From positions 62,001 to 126,000 of the forward strand of contig NZ_SUKA01000004.1 in the NCBI RefSeq assembly GCF_005049105.1: a stretch of DNA of 64,000 bases, written 5' to 3'. This document shows positions 27,467 to 36,241 of this stretch, piece by piece; within the stretch, counting starts at the first letter, position 1, and the number at the start of each line of letters is the position of its first letter. Below the pieces are notes generated by a model. It searched no databases. It was not told the DNA's origin and worked only from the letters and a program-made list of their open reading frames with translations. The position numbers were made by a program, and so were the translations under genes. Source of the stretch: Sphingobacterium alkalisoli (lineage in GTDB: Bacteria > Bacteroidota > Bacteroidia > Sphingobacteriales > Sphingobacteriaceae).

Positions 27467-28227
27467 TGAACATCGTTATAATAGGATCAGGAAACATAGC
27501 GACACACTATGCTAAAGCATTCCAACAACTGGGCAACCAGATTTCCGAGGTGTACAGCAAAACTTCAGCCAATGCAAATGCATTGGCTGAAGTTGTTTCA
27601 GCCCAAAGTGTAGATGATCTTTCGCAAATAAGTGAAGAGGCTGATCTCTATATCATAGCAGTGAGTGATCAAGCTATTGAGCCTGTCGTCAATAAACTTC
27701 CTAGCCGACTAGAGGGCACTGTTGTTCATACGTCGGGCGCTACGCCCTTAGAGATGTTACATCGTTTCAAAAAACATGGCGTTATTTACCCCCCGCAAAG
27801 TCTTTCCAAAGATATAGAAACAGATCTATCCACGATTCCTTTTGCTGTTGAAGCCAATACGCCGGAAGTCGAACAAAAATTATTAGAAATAGCGCAAGCG
27901 ATTTCCCCCAAATCATTTCTTTGCAATAGCCAACAGCGAATGGCCTTGCACGTTGCAGCTGTATTTGTCAACAACTTCTCCAACGCTTTGTATCAAGTAG
28001 CATTTGATTTATTGGAACGGGAAAATTTAGATTTTGAACTGATACGACCGATCATACTCGAAACAGCCAATAAAGTCCGGTATCAAGAACCTAGTGCAGT
28101 GCAAACTGGTCCGGCGATAAGAGGTGATAAGCAAACGCTAGACAGTCATTTAGAATTCTTAAGTCACGACGAACACCTCGCTCAAATCTATCAAAATTTG
28201 ACTGCTTTAATTATAAAAACAAGATAG
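27466..28227 (+). CDS. DUF2520 Rossmann-fold oxidoreductase-like protein
   Basis: 253 residues. The N-terminus MNIVIIGSGNIATHYAKAF is an NAD(P)-binding Rossmann loop of the ProC/F420-dependent type, and the C-terminal half (HVAAVFVNNFSNALYQVAFD, TGPAIRGD) is the all-helical DUF2520 domain. The biochemical role of the family is unknown. Its A of ATG overlaps the ccmF stop (TAATG), so it is translationally coupled to ccmF, although a link to heme delivery is unproven. A perfect 16-bp inverted repeat is embedded in codons 33-43. Confidence 0.85.
   Translation: MNIVIIGSGNIATHYAKAFQQLGNQISEVYSKTSANANALAEVVSAQSVDDLSQISEEADLYIIAVSDQAIEPVVNKLPSRLEGTVVHTSGATPLEMLHRFKKHGVIYPPQSLSKDIETDLSTIPFAVEANTPEVEQKLLEIAQAISPKSFLCNSQQRMALHVAAVFVNNFSNALYQVAFDLLERENLDFELIRPIILETANKVRYQEPSAVQTGPAIRGDKQTLDSHLEFLSHDEHLAQIYQNLTALIIKTR
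27561..27594. repeat. perfect 16-bp inverted repeat inside the DUF2520 gene
   Basis: AACTTCAGCCAATGCA (27561-27576) and TGCATTGGCTGAAGTT (27579-27594) are exact reverse complements separated by AA. Such a 34-base palindrome is very unlikely by chance in coding DNA. In the message it would be a very stable hairpin. Confidence 0.8.
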
Positions 28228-28243
28228 AAAGCGAGCTTTCTAT
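28224..28243 (+). repeat. 9-bp palindromic hairpin at the end of the DUF2520 gene
   Basis: ATAGAAAGC and GCTTTCTAT flank GA and include the TAG stop of the DUF2520 gene. No T-run follows, so termination is only a possibility. Confidence 0.35.
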
Positions 28244-28363
28244 GCAAAAAAGATAAAAATTAATACGAACCTATTAATGCACAAATTACTTACTAATTTT
28301 GCCGAAGAATAAAACAAACATGTGAAGTAGACGTTTGAATCACATATAACTTGATAACAAACT

Positions 28364-29920
28364 ATGGCAGTTAGAAAATTAATTCTTATCACGATTGTCC
28401 TCATCAATCTTATAATCCTTTCTTTTGGAATTATCTTTACTCCTCAGTGGTTTTGGTTACTTATCATTCCATTTCCGTTGATGATCATCGCCTTTTACAA
28501 TAGCTTTCAAACAAACCATGCCATCCTTCGGAACTTTCCTTTGGTGGGTTATTTCAGGTATTTTTTTGAATCCATTCGTCCAGAATTAAGGCAGTACTTT
28601 TGGGAATCGGATACCGATGGCAGACCGTTTAACCGCAGACAGCGATCAATTGTATATCAGCGATCAAAAAATGAACGCGAGACTGTCGCCTTTGGTATGC
28701 AAACAGACCCACAGGCGGTAGGCAACGAATGGGTGGCGCACTCTATGTTTCCATGTCATATTGAGAACCACGATTTACGTACTACGGTGGGCAACGCTTC
28801 CTGTAGCCAACCTTACAGCCTGAGCGTGTTTAATATTTCAGCCATGAGCTACGGTGCATTAAGCAAAACAGCCATCACTGCATTAAACAAAGGGGCTGCA
28901 TTACAAAATTTCGCGCACAATACTGGCGAAGGTGGGATAAGCACCTATCATATTAGTGGCGGTGATTTAATCTGGCAAATCGGAACCGGTTATTTTGGTT
29001 GCCGGAATGAAATGGGGTACTTTGATGCCGATTTATTTGCAGAAAAATCTAATAGAGCGTATGTGAAGATGATTGAGCTAAAGATCTCCCAAGGCGCTAA
29101 ACCAGGGCATGGCGGTATTTTACCGGCAGCGAAAAACACACCAGAGGTAGCAGCTATACGCCACGTCGTACCGGGCACTGATGTCATGTCGCCACCTGCA
29201 CACAGTGCATTCCGTAATCCAATAGAAATGATGGAGTTCATTCAGCAACTACGTACCCTCTCGAATGGCAAGCCCATAGGCTTTAAGATCTGTATTGGTG
29301 ACAAGCAGGAATTTATGGAAATATGTAGAGCAATGCAAACGACCCAAATATTCCCGGATTTTATTTCTATCGATGGATCAGAGGGGGGTACCGGAGCGGC
29401 TCCCTTGGAATTTACAGACAATTTGGGCATGCCCTTATACGATGCGCTGACATTCGTTACCACAACGCTCATTAAATATGGTCTTAAAAAACATGTGAAA
29501 GTTATCGCTTCTAGTCGTATTGTTACGGGATTTGATTTATTAAAAGTGATAGCACTTGGAGCAGACGCATGCTATAGCGCACGGGGAATGATGTTTGCCT
29601 TGGGATGTATTCAAGCATTGAAATGCAACGAAGATGTGTGCCCTGTCGGAGTGGCAACACAGCAACCTCACCTCTACAAAGGCCTTGATGTAGAAGACAA
29701 ATCCGTACGGGTAGCCCAATTTCATCGAAATACACTACGCGCGACCGTAGAAATTATGGAAGCATGTGGATTTCGAACATTGGATGATGTCACTGCCGAT
29801 AAATTTTTCAGAAAAGCAGATAGTATTCAAACGTTAAGTTTTCAAGAGATCTATTTTAAAGAAACCGGTCGGCTTAATAAAAAGGAAAATAACTTTGCTA
29901 AAGAAGAATTCTTGGATTAA
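28364..29920 (+). CDS. FMN-binding glutamate synthase family protein
   Basis: 518 residues. Two hydrophobic helices (LILITIVLINLIILSFGIIF and FWLLIIPFPLMIIAFY) anchor the N-terminus, and the remainder is the TIM-barrel GltS central domain: SVFNISAMSYGALSKTAITA, HNTGEGGISTYHISGGDLIW, GAKPGHGGILPAAKNTPEVA, DFISIDGSEGGTGAAPLEFT, ADACYSARGMMFALGCIQAL and CNEDVCPVGVATQ near 419, where cysteines bind Fe-S. It lacks the amidotransferase domain, so it is probably not a full glutamate synthase. Such proteins are common in Bacteroidota; the substrate is not established. An exact TAATTTTG promoter element is at 28294-28301. Confidence 0.88.
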   Translation: MAVRKLILITIVLINLIILSFGIIFTPQWFWLLIIPFPLMIIAFYNSFQTNHAILRNFPLVGYFRYFFESIRPELRQYFWESDTDGRPFNRRQRSIVYQRSKNERETVAFGMQTDPQAVGNEWVAHSMFPCHIENHDLRTTVGNASCSQPYSLSVFNISAMSYGALSKTAITALNKGAALQNFAHNTGEGGISTYHISGGDLIWQIGTGYFGCRNEMGYFDADLFAEKSNRAYVKMIELKISQGAKPGHGGILPAAKNTPEVAAIRHVVPGTDVMSPPAHSAFRNPIEMMEFIQQLRTLSNGKPIGFKICIGDKQEFMEICRAMQTTQIFPDFISIDGSEGGTGAAPLEFTDNLGMPLYDALTFVTTTLIKYGLKKHVKVIASSRIVTGFDLLKVIALGADACYSARGMMFALGCIQALKCNEDVCPVGVATQQPHLYKGLDVEDKSVRVAQFHRNTLRATVEIMEACGFRTLDDVTADKFFRKADSIQTLSFQEIYFKETGRLNKKENNFAKEEFLD

Positions 29921-29972
29921 ATAAGGACATGGTGTGTCTCTAGATGTAACGGAAGACACACCATGTCTTTAT
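29921..29972. terminator. bidirectional terminator between the GltS-like and MarR genes
   Basis: GACATGGTGTGTCT (29926-29939) pairs perfectly with AGACACACCATGTC (29954-29967) around a 14-base loop; flanking A/T bases extend the stem. It serves both convergent genes and reaches the MarR stop codon. Confidence 0.85.
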
Positions 29973-30409
29973 CTTAAGTTTTGATAGACAGTCTCGAGGA
30001 TGTGTTGCGCATCTTTCAGCTTATCCCTGTCCACATTATCGAGCGCTTCGGTGATGGTACGCGAGGCCTGAGCCATACAATCGGTTTTAATTTTCCGTCC
30101 TTCTTTCGTAAGATAAATAAGGTTGGTTCTACGGTCTCCTTTGTCGTTGACACGAATAACCAGCTTCAACTTCTCCAGATTGTTGATTAATCGGGAGATA
30201 CTGGGTTTATCACGAAAAGTCAGGTTTGCCAATTCTTGTTGTGTTAGTCCCTCTTCGTTCCACAAATAGTACAGGAGACTCCATTGCTCAGAGGTAATCG
30301 TTACGCAGCTTTCTTTTAAATTTCGCTGTAGCCTTCTAGACATCGCAGTAGAAGCTTTTCCGGTCAAAAACGAGAAAAATTCTTCTGCAAATAGGTTATC
30401 ACTAGTCAT
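29969..30409 (-). CDS. MarR family transcriptional regulator
   Basis: 146 residues from the ATG at 30409; a TTG at 30442 would add 11 residues but lies inside the palindromic operator candidate. The winged helix covers about 25-100: ITSEQWSLLYYLWNEEGLTQ, QELANLTFRDKPSISRLINN and LEKLKLVIRVNDKGDRRTNL with the conserved DxRxxx wing. It likely binds a palindrome upstream of itself. Its regulon cannot be told; the divergent gene at 30522 is a candidate. Confidence 0.88.
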   Translation of the reverse strand: MTSDNLFAEEFFSFLTGKASTAMSRRLQRNLKESCVTITSEQWSLLYYLWNEEGLTQQELANLTFRDKPSISRLINNLEKLKLVIRVNDKGDRRTNLIYLTKEGRKIKTDCMAQASRTITEALDNVDRDKLKDAQHILETVYQNLR

Positions 30410-30430
30410 TTTTAATAAATAAGTTTTAGG

Positions 30431-30442
30431 TTGCTTATGCAA
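30431..30442. promoter_or_regulatory. candidate MarR operator
   Basis: TTGCTTATGCAA is a near-perfect inverted repeat (TTGC/GCAA around TTAT), framed by AGTTT and AAACT. It lies 21 bases upstream of the MarR ATG, in the divergent promoter region. TTGCnnnnGCAA is the shape many MarR proteins bind. Confidence 0.5.
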
Positions 30443-30521
30443 TTAAACTAATATTTGCCTTATATCCAAATTTTTTTTCAACTATGCCTGTATTTTTAAT
30501 TAATTTCTTAACTTTAGTTCA

Positions 30522-30869
30522 ATGGAAAATATATTGATTGCTTTGGTTTTAATAGGGGGGCTTGTCTATAATATTTATACTAATTATAGAAAAGAGATGG
30601 AGAAAACAGCAAAACGCGACATTAGGATACCAGTTCCACCTGTCCCTCCCCAGCACTCCCCCGCCCCTGTACAGGCAGTGCCCGCCGTACCTGCCGCATC
30701 AATTCCAGAGGAAGTAGTTCGTTTTCAGGAATATAAAGCAAAAAAGAGAAGCACGCCTCAGCCTTTAGCGATCTCGAAGCCTGTGACGTTAGTAGAAGAG
30801 GAATCAGAGCCCTTTGATCTGAGAAAAGCTGTAATTTACGCTGCTATATTGGAACGCCCCCATAAATAA
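30522..30869 (+). CDS. small membrane-anchored protein of unknown function
   Basis: 115 residues. One N-terminal membrane helix (NILIALVLIGGLVYNIYTNY, 3-22), a basic stretch, then a proline-rich linker (VPPVPPQHSP, VPAVPAA) and a C-terminal segment ending LRKAVIYAAILERPH. No known domain recognised. The last segment looks conserved in character (amphipathic helix) and could dock to a partner. It is divergent from MarR and convergent with the amidase gene, 16 bases apart. Confidence 0.6.
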   Translation: MENILIALVLIGGLVYNIYTNYRKEMEKTAKRDIRIPVPPVPPQHSPAPVQAVPAVPAASIPEEVVRFQEYKAKKRSTPQPLAISKPVTLVEEESEPFDLRKAVIYAAILERPHK

Positions 30870-30885
30870 GATTTAAAATAGTATA

Positions 30886-31662
30886 TTATAAAATCGAAAA
30901 ATCATCGCCATCTTTCAAAAATGGAAAGTTCGTCCTTGCTTCAAGCAAATCTTTTGGATGAAGGGTGAACGTATACAAATCTTCATCTTCAGGCTTATAA
31001 TACACAACATCTCCTACGGGGGAGATGCACATGGATCCCCCTGAATAATAGACTTCGTTCCCATCGTATCCCACACGATTTACACCGATGACAAAAGCTT
31101 GATTCTCTAATCCCCGGGCCGGAATTAACGTACGCCAATGTCCAGAACGTTTATCAGGCCAACTAGCAATATACACCAAAATATCGTACCCGTCTTCCTG
31201 ATTACGTGACCAAACCGGAAAGCGTAGGTCATAACAAATCATCGGACATATTTTCCAACCTTTCAGTTTAAGAATAATGCGAGACTTACCAGCAGTGAAA
31301 ACCTCATCTTCTTTCGCCATACTAAACAGATGTCGCTTATCATAATGCACGAAGCTACCGTCGGGCGACATCCAAATAAAGCGATTGTAATATCTCCCCT
31401 CTTCTTCAATAATTAGCGAACCTGCAACAACACAGTCGAATTTTGTAGACATTTCATACAGCCAACGCATGGAAGTCCCGTCCATTTTTTCTGCGCATTT
31501 TTCGACGTTCGTAGTGAACCCTGTATTAAACATTTCGGGCAACAGGATAAGATCTGTTTTCTCCTTAAGGGAAGACAATCTTAAGGCGAGATTTTGGAGA
31601 TTTTTCGCTACATTTTCCCAAAATAGGTAAGCTTGAAATATCGTGATTTTGATAGGTTCCAT
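30886..31662 (-). CDS. yafV: omega-amidase, YafV-like nitrilase superfamily
   Basis: 258 residues of the nitrilase superfamily with the complete triad: Glu43 in LLPEMFNTGF, Lys109 in HYDKRHLFS and Cys143 in CPMICYDLRFPVW. The wording SWPDKRSGHWRTLIPARGLE is typical of YafV, which hydrolyses alpha-ketoglutaramate and alpha-ketosuccinamate, repairing products of glutamine and asparagine transaminases. Located in the cytoplasm. It probably forms its own transcript, separated by 78 bases from the prenyl synthase upstream. Confidence 0.9.
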   Translation of the reverse strand: MEPIKITIFQAYLFWENVAKNLQNLALRLSSLKEKTDLILLPEMFNTGFTTNVEKCAEKMDGTSMRWLYEMSTKFDCVVAGSLIIEEEGRYYNRFIWMSPDGSFVHYDKRHLFSMAKEDEVFTAGKSRIILKLKGWKICPMICYDLRFPVWSRNQEDGYDILVYIASWPDKRSGHWRTLIPARGLENQAFVIGVNRVGYDGNEVYYSGGSMCISPVGDVVYYKPEDEDLYTFTLHPKDLLEARTNFPFLKDGDDFSIL

Positions 31663-31740
31663 TAATAAAAAAACATTTTTTTTGAAGATTTATTGTTACA
31701 ATTTAAAAAAATAAAAATGAAATCCATCATTCCGACGTTA

Positions 31741-32721
31741 TTATTGCGTACGCCGCATTAAATTATCGGCTAGGCTATAAAGTTCTTTCTTTTGGCTTTC
31801 ATTTACGCCTATTTTTTCTAAACTTTTATAAGCTAAATGCGTATATTTTTCTTTCAACCTACTCGCCTCCTCCACGACATGATATTTTTGATATAAGTTT
31901 TTCATCCGTCTTACTTTTTCATCGGATTCGACATCTTTATCTGTTAATAATTTCTCGAATTCCTGAATATCGTCGATTTCAACTAATTTGGGTTTTAAGA
32001 GGATATACAATATGGTCTTTTTATTGGCAATGATATCACCACCGATTTGTTTTCCGAAAGTAGATGGATCGCCATATATATCCAAAATATCGTCTTGTAG
32101 CTGAAAAGCAATACCCAGATTAACACCAAAATTACAGATATGTGTACGATCTGAAGGAATAGCATCTGCTATTACTGCTCCCATTTCGAGCGCCCCACCC
32201 AATAGTACTGATGTTTTAAGACGGATCATTTCGATATACTGATCTTCCGTTACGGAATCTATCCTCTCAAAATCCATATCGTACTGCTGCCCTTCACATA
32301 CTTCAAGTGCCAATTTATTAAATATCCGTAGCAATTCTGGTATATACTCGGCTTTCGCAGAAGCCAACTGTTCGTAAGCTTTTACCAATAAAGCATCTCC
32401 AGATAATATAGCTATGTTTTCATTCCACTTTTTATGAACCACTACCTGTCCTCTACGTAGAGGAGCGTTGTCCATGATATCGTCGTGGATCAAGGAGAAA
32501 TTATGAAAATACTCGATTGCTAAACTCGCTGGTAACGCATCATTTATATTGTTAATATTAAATAAATCTGCACCTAATAAGACAAGTAAGGGACGAATGC
32601 GCTTCCCAGAAAGAGATAGCATATAACGAATAGGATCATATAAATTATCAGGTGTTGACGGGAAGCTCGCCTGCTCAAGCGCATACTGAATCTTTTCGGC
32701 ATATAATGTATTTCCAAACAT
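31741..32721 (-). CDS. polyprenyl diphosphate synthase (FPP/GGPP type)
   Basis: 326 residues of the trans-isoprenyl diphosphate synthase family. The first aspartate-rich motif HDDIMDNAPLRRG lies near 80, with KIRPLLVLLG before it, and the second, FQLQDDILDIYGD, near 206; GKQIGGDIIANKKT follows. It condenses IPP with allylic diphosphates, feeding quinone, carotenoid or lipid-carrier synthesis. Chain length is not predictable with confidence. On the minus strand TATCTTCG (32741-32748), near the -7 consensus, lies 19 bases before the ATG. Confidence 0.92.
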   Translation of the reverse strand: MFGNTLYAEKIQYALEQASFPSTPDNLYDPIRYMLSLSGKRIRPLLVLLGADLFNINNINDALPASLAIEYFHNFSLIHDDIMDNAPLRRGQVVVHKKWNENIAILSGDALLVKAYEQLASAKAEYIPELLRIFNKLALEVCEGQQYDMDFERIDSVTEDQYIEMIRLKTSVLLGGALEMGAVIADAIPSDRTHICNFGVNLGIAFQLQDDILDIYGDPSTFGKQIGGDIIANKKTILYILLKPKLVEIDDIQEFEKLLTDKDVESDEKVRRMKNLYQKYHVVEEASRLKEKYTHLAYKSLEKIGVNESQKKELYSLADNLMRRTQ

Positions 32722-32773
32722 AGTGTTGTCAAATGTTTTGCGAAGATAAGTATTTAATTTCTGAGTGGAGAAG

Positions 32774-32798
32774 TCGGCTAAATTTATCTAAGTTTGTA
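32774..32798 (+). promoter_or_regulatory. promoter block shared with lptB (copy 1)
   Basis: A 25-base sequence running from TCGGCTAAATTTATC to AAGTTTGTA, including TAAGTTTG (32789-32796), an exact -7 element. It is identical to 38864-38888 ahead of lptB. It ends 14 bases before the ATG of the glycosyltransferase at 32813. Confidence 0.6.
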
Positions 32799-32812
32799 CA
32801 AAAAAACTACAG

Positions 32813-33979
32813 ATGCGCATATTGGTTGTACATAATTATTATCAACATCAAGGCGGTGAGGACATGGTTTTTCACCAAGAAATTAATGCGCTTCGGAGGG
32901 ATCATGAGGTTAGGGAGCTAACCTTTCAAAATAAGACAGGTTTTGGCGGTTTATTACAATTCCTAAGTTACCCTTTTAACCTATCTGCATCTAATAGCGT
33001 TAAACGTATGATACGAGATTTTCACCCAGATGTCGTTCATGTACACAATGTTCATTATGCTTCTGGCCCTATGATGTTACGCGCTATCAGAAGTTGTAGA
33101 ATTCCGATGGTCATGACATTACATAATTACCGATTAATCTGTCCCTCGGCCACACTCTTTTATAAAAATAGCTTGTTTACACGTAGCCTGTCTGAAAAAT
33201 TTCCCTGGACTGCCGTAAAATTACGTGTGCTGGACAATTCCTTTCTCAAATCCTTATGGGTAGCATTTACCTATTGGATCCATAAAAAGCTCGGGACTTT
33301 TAACAAGGTAAATAAATTTATAGTGCTGTCAGATTTTGCCGAATCAATTTTTTTGAATTCGACGCTGCAACTTCCAGACGATAAATTTGTAGTTAAAGGA
33401 AATTATGTAGGAGACCCTAAACCGGTATTTAAAACAAAGGGAGAATGCTTTATATTTATTGGGCGACTTGCAGAAGAAAAAGGAATCATACCATTAATCA
33501 ATGCGATTAAAGCTACGTCTTATTCTTTAAAGATTTTCGGAGCAGGACCACAACAAAATGAAGTAGAATATTTAACAGCTAATGCTGCTAACATTACCTT
33601 TTTTGGCTTTCAGTCAGCCGATGTGATCAAACAGCATCTTGCAGAAGCAAATGCATTACTCGTCCCTTCCATCTGTTACGAAGGTATGCCTATAACAATT
33701 CTAGAATCCTTTTCATTGGGTATCCCCGTAATGGCGAGCAATATTGGAATATTAGAAAAAATGGTGATACCTTTGTATACGGGATTACATTTTAATCCAT
33801 TTGAGCAAAACAGTATAATCGCTAGCTTGGATCAGTGGCAAAATCTGAATATTTCCGTAAAAGATTCAATAAGGGCCAACTGTCGAAAAGAGTATATCGA
33901 CAAGTATACGCCGGCACAAAATATGAGCAAGCTTATTGCTATCTATAAAGATGTTATTTTAAACGCGAAACAATCATGA
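32813..33979 (+). CDS. GT4 family glycosyltransferase
   Basis: 388 residues, GT-B fold. MRILVVHNYYQHQGGEDMVF is the N-terminal acceptor loop, HVHNVHYASGPMMLRAI and MTLHNYRLICPSATLFY are typical of GT4 enzymes acting on undecaprenyl-linked or lipid A-linked sugars. FIFIGRLAEEKGIIPLINAI near 222 opens the donor domain and PSICYEGMPITILESFSLGI near 283 carries EX7E. It lies far from the main glycan cluster. The last four bases overlap the DUF59 gene (ATGA). Confidence 0.88.
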   Translation: MRILVVHNYYQHQGGEDMVFHQEINALRRDHEVRELTFQNKTGFGGLLQFLSYPFNLSASNSVKRMIRDFHPDVVHVHNVHYASGPMMLRAIRSCRIPMVMTLHNYRLICPSATLFYKNSLFTRSLSEKFPWTAVKLRVLDNSFLKSLWVAFTYWIHKKLGTFNKVNKFIVLSDFAESIFLNSTLQLPDDKFVVKGNYVGDPKPVFKTKGECFIFIGRLAEEKGIIPLINAIKATSYSLKIFGAGPQQNEVEYLTANAANITFFGFQSADVIKQHLAEANALLVPSICYEGMPITILESFSLGIPVMASNIGILEKMVIPLYTGLHFNPFEQNSIIASLDQWQNLNISVKDSIRANCRKEYIDKYTPAQNMSKLIAIYKDVILNAKQS

Positions 33980-34305
33980 GCATTATAATTTTAGATAAAT
34001 TAGGTCTAGCACCTCAGATCCAGGAAATATTGGAAACCGTATACGATCCCGAATTAAAACCAGCAAACATCGTAGATCTGGGTTTGGTATACGAGATCAT
34101 CACGAAAGAAGGTGGTATTGCTAAAGTAGTGATGACCTTAACTGCCCCGGGCTGCCCGGTCGCTGGCGAAATAATGGACGAAGTACAACGTAAAGTTGCT
34201 TCCATAGAAGGTGTAAATGAGTCTTTGGTAGAACTGACGTTTGATCCACCATGGACAAAAGATATGATGACGGAAGAAGCAAAACTGGATCTCGGTCTGC
34301 TTTAA
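33976..34305 (+). CDS. DUF59/MIP18 family Fe-S assembly factor
   Basis: 109 residues, a stand-alone DUF59 domain: VYDPELKPANIVDLGLVYEI, LTAPGCPVAGEIMDEVQRKV with the conserved cysteine, and ELTFDPPWTKDMMTEEAKLD. SufT, PaaD and MIP18 proteins of this family help mature iron-sulfur proteins in the cytoplasm. It is coupled to the upstream glycosyltransferase by a four-base overlap, an odd pairing functionally. Its stop overlaps that of the converging antiporter gene within TTAA. Confidence 0.88.
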   Translation: MSIIILDKLGLAPQIQEILETVYDPELKPANIVDLGLVYEIITKEGGIAKVVMTLTAPGCPVAGEIMDEVQRKVASIEGVNESLVELTFDPPWTKDMMTEEAKLDLGLL

Positions 34306-35606
34306 TTTTTCTCTATCACACTCGCTTCCAAATCACTAAGCGTTTTTTGAGGTTTGGAAGGAGTGGTGTTTTTACCAAATAGCCCGTTCCAAATGTTGCG
34401 GGACTCTTTCGTTAGAAGCGGAGATATTATGGAAAGCGTCAATACATATACCACGACAAAAGACTGTATTACAGGAAGCAGCCCTCCAGCCTTTCCGATA
34501 TTGGCCATGATAATCGAAAACTCTCCTCTTGCAGACAAAGTGAATCCGATATCCAAAGACGTTCGTGGTTTCAACTTCGAAAAACGTGCAGCAAAATAAC
34601 CCGAAGCGACGTTTCCTATTACAGTAACTATTGCAGCTAAAGCTGCCCAACCTACTGCCCCACCAAGGGTGTAGATATCAATGGAAAGGCCAAAGCTGAA
34701 GAAGAACATCGCCCCAAAGAAATCTTTATAAGGTAATACCATCGCTTCAATTTTTTTGATGTATTTGGAATCTGCAAAGACTAGGCCCGCCATTAAAGCA
34801 CCAATCGCCTCAGCTACATGGATGGTCTCTGAAAAGCCCGCTATTACAAATAGCAAACTAAAAATGATCAGGATAAACAATTCTGAGGATTTATCCTGCA
34901 GCAATTTGTCTATGGATGGAATAAGCTTCCGTCCGAAAATCAAGAAGGTAAGAATAAAGCCTAATGCTAAAAATGACGTCCCTGCCACAGCAATAAAAGA
35001 GGTACCACCTGTAAGAATCAATCCCGAAAGAAACGATATGTGCATGGCTATAAATAAATCATCAAACATGATCATTCCCATAATAACTTCTGTTTCCGCG
35101 TTAGCAGTCCGCTTTAGGTCAGTCAACACCTTAGCAACTATCGCTGTAGAAGAGCTCGTCATTAAGCCACACAATACCATCAATTCCTTGAACGGAAGAT
35201 CCATCAACCATCCAATAAACAAACCTGAGAAAAAATTAATGAGTACGTAAAGCGTGCCACCGGTGACAATCGATTTCCCTGATTTCACGAGGCGACCAAC
35301 AGAGAACTCTAAACCGAGATAAAATAACAAAAACAAGACCCCAAGGCGGCCCATAAATTCTATAAAAGGTTTGCTCTCGGCAAAGGTGAAGAACGACCAC
35401 ATTGCGTTAAAGTCTGCAGTTAGCGAAGGATTATTAATTTGACTCAACGCGTACGTAATAAACGTTGGGCATTTCTCATTCCCCAGCAACATACCTATTA
35501 CTATAAAAAATGGAATGACAGAAAAACGAAGGCGATTGGCTAATAATCCAACCAGCGCAACAAGTAATACTGCAATACCTATTTCTAAAATAATAATATG
35601 GGTCAT
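34302..35606 (-). CDS. khtU: cation:proton antiporter, CPA2/KhtU-type
   Basis: 434 residues, about 12 membrane helices. LLFYLGLEFSVGRLVKSGKS, GLMTSSSTAIVAKVLTDLKR and LSARGEFSIIMANIGKAGGL match the Na+/H+ exchanger (KefB-like) core. There is no C-terminal RCK domain; instead a soluble TrkA-C-type subunit is encoded one base upstream. This arrangement is that of Bacillus KhtT-KhtU, where KhtU expels K+ in exchange for protons under alkaline, methylglyoxal or cyclic-dinucleotide control. The symbol is given by analogy. Confidence 0.82.
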   Translation of the reverse strand: MTHIIILEIGIAVLLVALVGLLANRLRFSVIPFFIVIGMLLGNEKCPTFITYALSQINNPSLTADFNAMWSFFTFAESKPFIEFMGRLGVLFLLFYLGLEFSVGRLVKSGKSIVTGGTLYVLINFFSGLFIGWLMDLPFKELMVLCGLMTSSSTAIVAKVLTDLKRTANAETEVIMGMIMFDDLFIAMHISFLSGLILTGGTSFIAVAGTSFLALGFILTFLIFGRKLIPSIDKLLQDKSSELFILIIFSLLFVIAGFSETIHVAEAIGALMAGLVFADSKYIKKIEAMVLPYKDFFGAMFFFSFGLSIDIYTLGGAVGWAALAAIVTVIGNVASGYFAARFSKLKPRTSLDIGFTLSARGEFSIIMANIGKAGGLLPVIQSFVVVYVLTLSIISPLLTKESRNIWNGLFGKNTTPSKPQKTLSDLEASVIEKN

Positions 35607-35607
35607 T

Positions 35608-36087
35608 CTATAGCAATATTTCTTTTAACAGTTTAATATTCTTTTGTTTACCGGCTACGACTAAGGTGGTACCGGGTACGATAACATAATCTGGCCCCGG
35701 ATTGATAATGGTCTCATCCTCGCGAATCGCCGCAATGATCGAGGCACCGGTATGCTGACGAACCCCCAACTCACCGATACTTTTATTTACACCGTCATTT
35801 GACTTCTCTACCTTATACCATTCGATACGCAAGTCGTCCAATGCGACTTCAATAGTTTCAAGTGCCTTGGGCTTGTATGAAAGCCCCCCTAAAATGCCAG
35901 CAACCTGACGCGATTCTTCGTCCGACAGGGTCATAACACAATGCGTTTCACTTTCTTCGTCATCATGACGGTACAGCTCCCGACGGCCGTCATCATGAAT
36001 TACAACAACCATCTGGTCTCCGGCTTCCGTTTCTATTTGATACTTTTTACCGATGCCAATGAGGTCAGACTCCCTTACGATAGACAT
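35608..36087 (-). CDS. khtT: KhtT-like regulatory subunit with TrkA-C domain
   Basis: 159 residues. The N-terminal part (DLIGIGKKYQIETEAGDQMV, HDDGRRELYRH) is the KhtT-specific domain, and the C-terminal part from about 75 (SYKPKALETIEVAL, IREDETIINPGPDYVIVPGT, LVVAGKQKNIKLLKEILL) is an RCK_C/TrkA-C ligand-binding domain. KhtT proteins gate their antiporter partner on binding nucleotides, c-di-AMP in Bacillus. It is one base from the antiporter gene, so both are co-translated. The ligand here is unknown. Confidence 0.82.
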   Translation of the reverse strand: MSIVRESDLIGIGKKYQIETEAGDQMVVVIHDDGRRELYRHDDEESETHCVMTLSDEESRQVAGILGGLSYKPKALETIEVALDDLRIEWYKVEKSNDGVNKSIGELGVRQHTGASIIAAIREDETIINPGPDYVIVPGTTLVVAGKQKNIKLLKEILL

Positions 36088-36122
36088 AACTCAATATTTA
36101 ATGAAATAATTTTTTTATTACC

Positions 36123-36143
36123 ATGAGATTCATCCAATCTCAT
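36123..36143. promoter_or_regulatory. palindrome upstream of khtT
   Basis: ATGAGATT and AATCTCAT are perfect arms around CATCC, 36 bases upstream of the khtT ATG. No U-tract follows, so an operator is more likely than a terminator. A second, wide-looped inverted repeat AGCGCCAA/TTGGCGCT spans 36163-36222. Confidence 0.35.
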
Positions 36144-36241
36144 TACTGTAAAGTTACGAAAAAGCGCCAAATGGCATCTCTTTTTCTAAGCACACCATAG
36201 AAAACAGCCAACTCTTGGCGCTGTTACAAATCAACGAGGTT

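Noticed and set aside
34756..35250. Plus-strand open frame of 164 codons
   Set aside because: It is the antisense shadow of the khtU antiporter gene, whose membrane helices are unmistakable.
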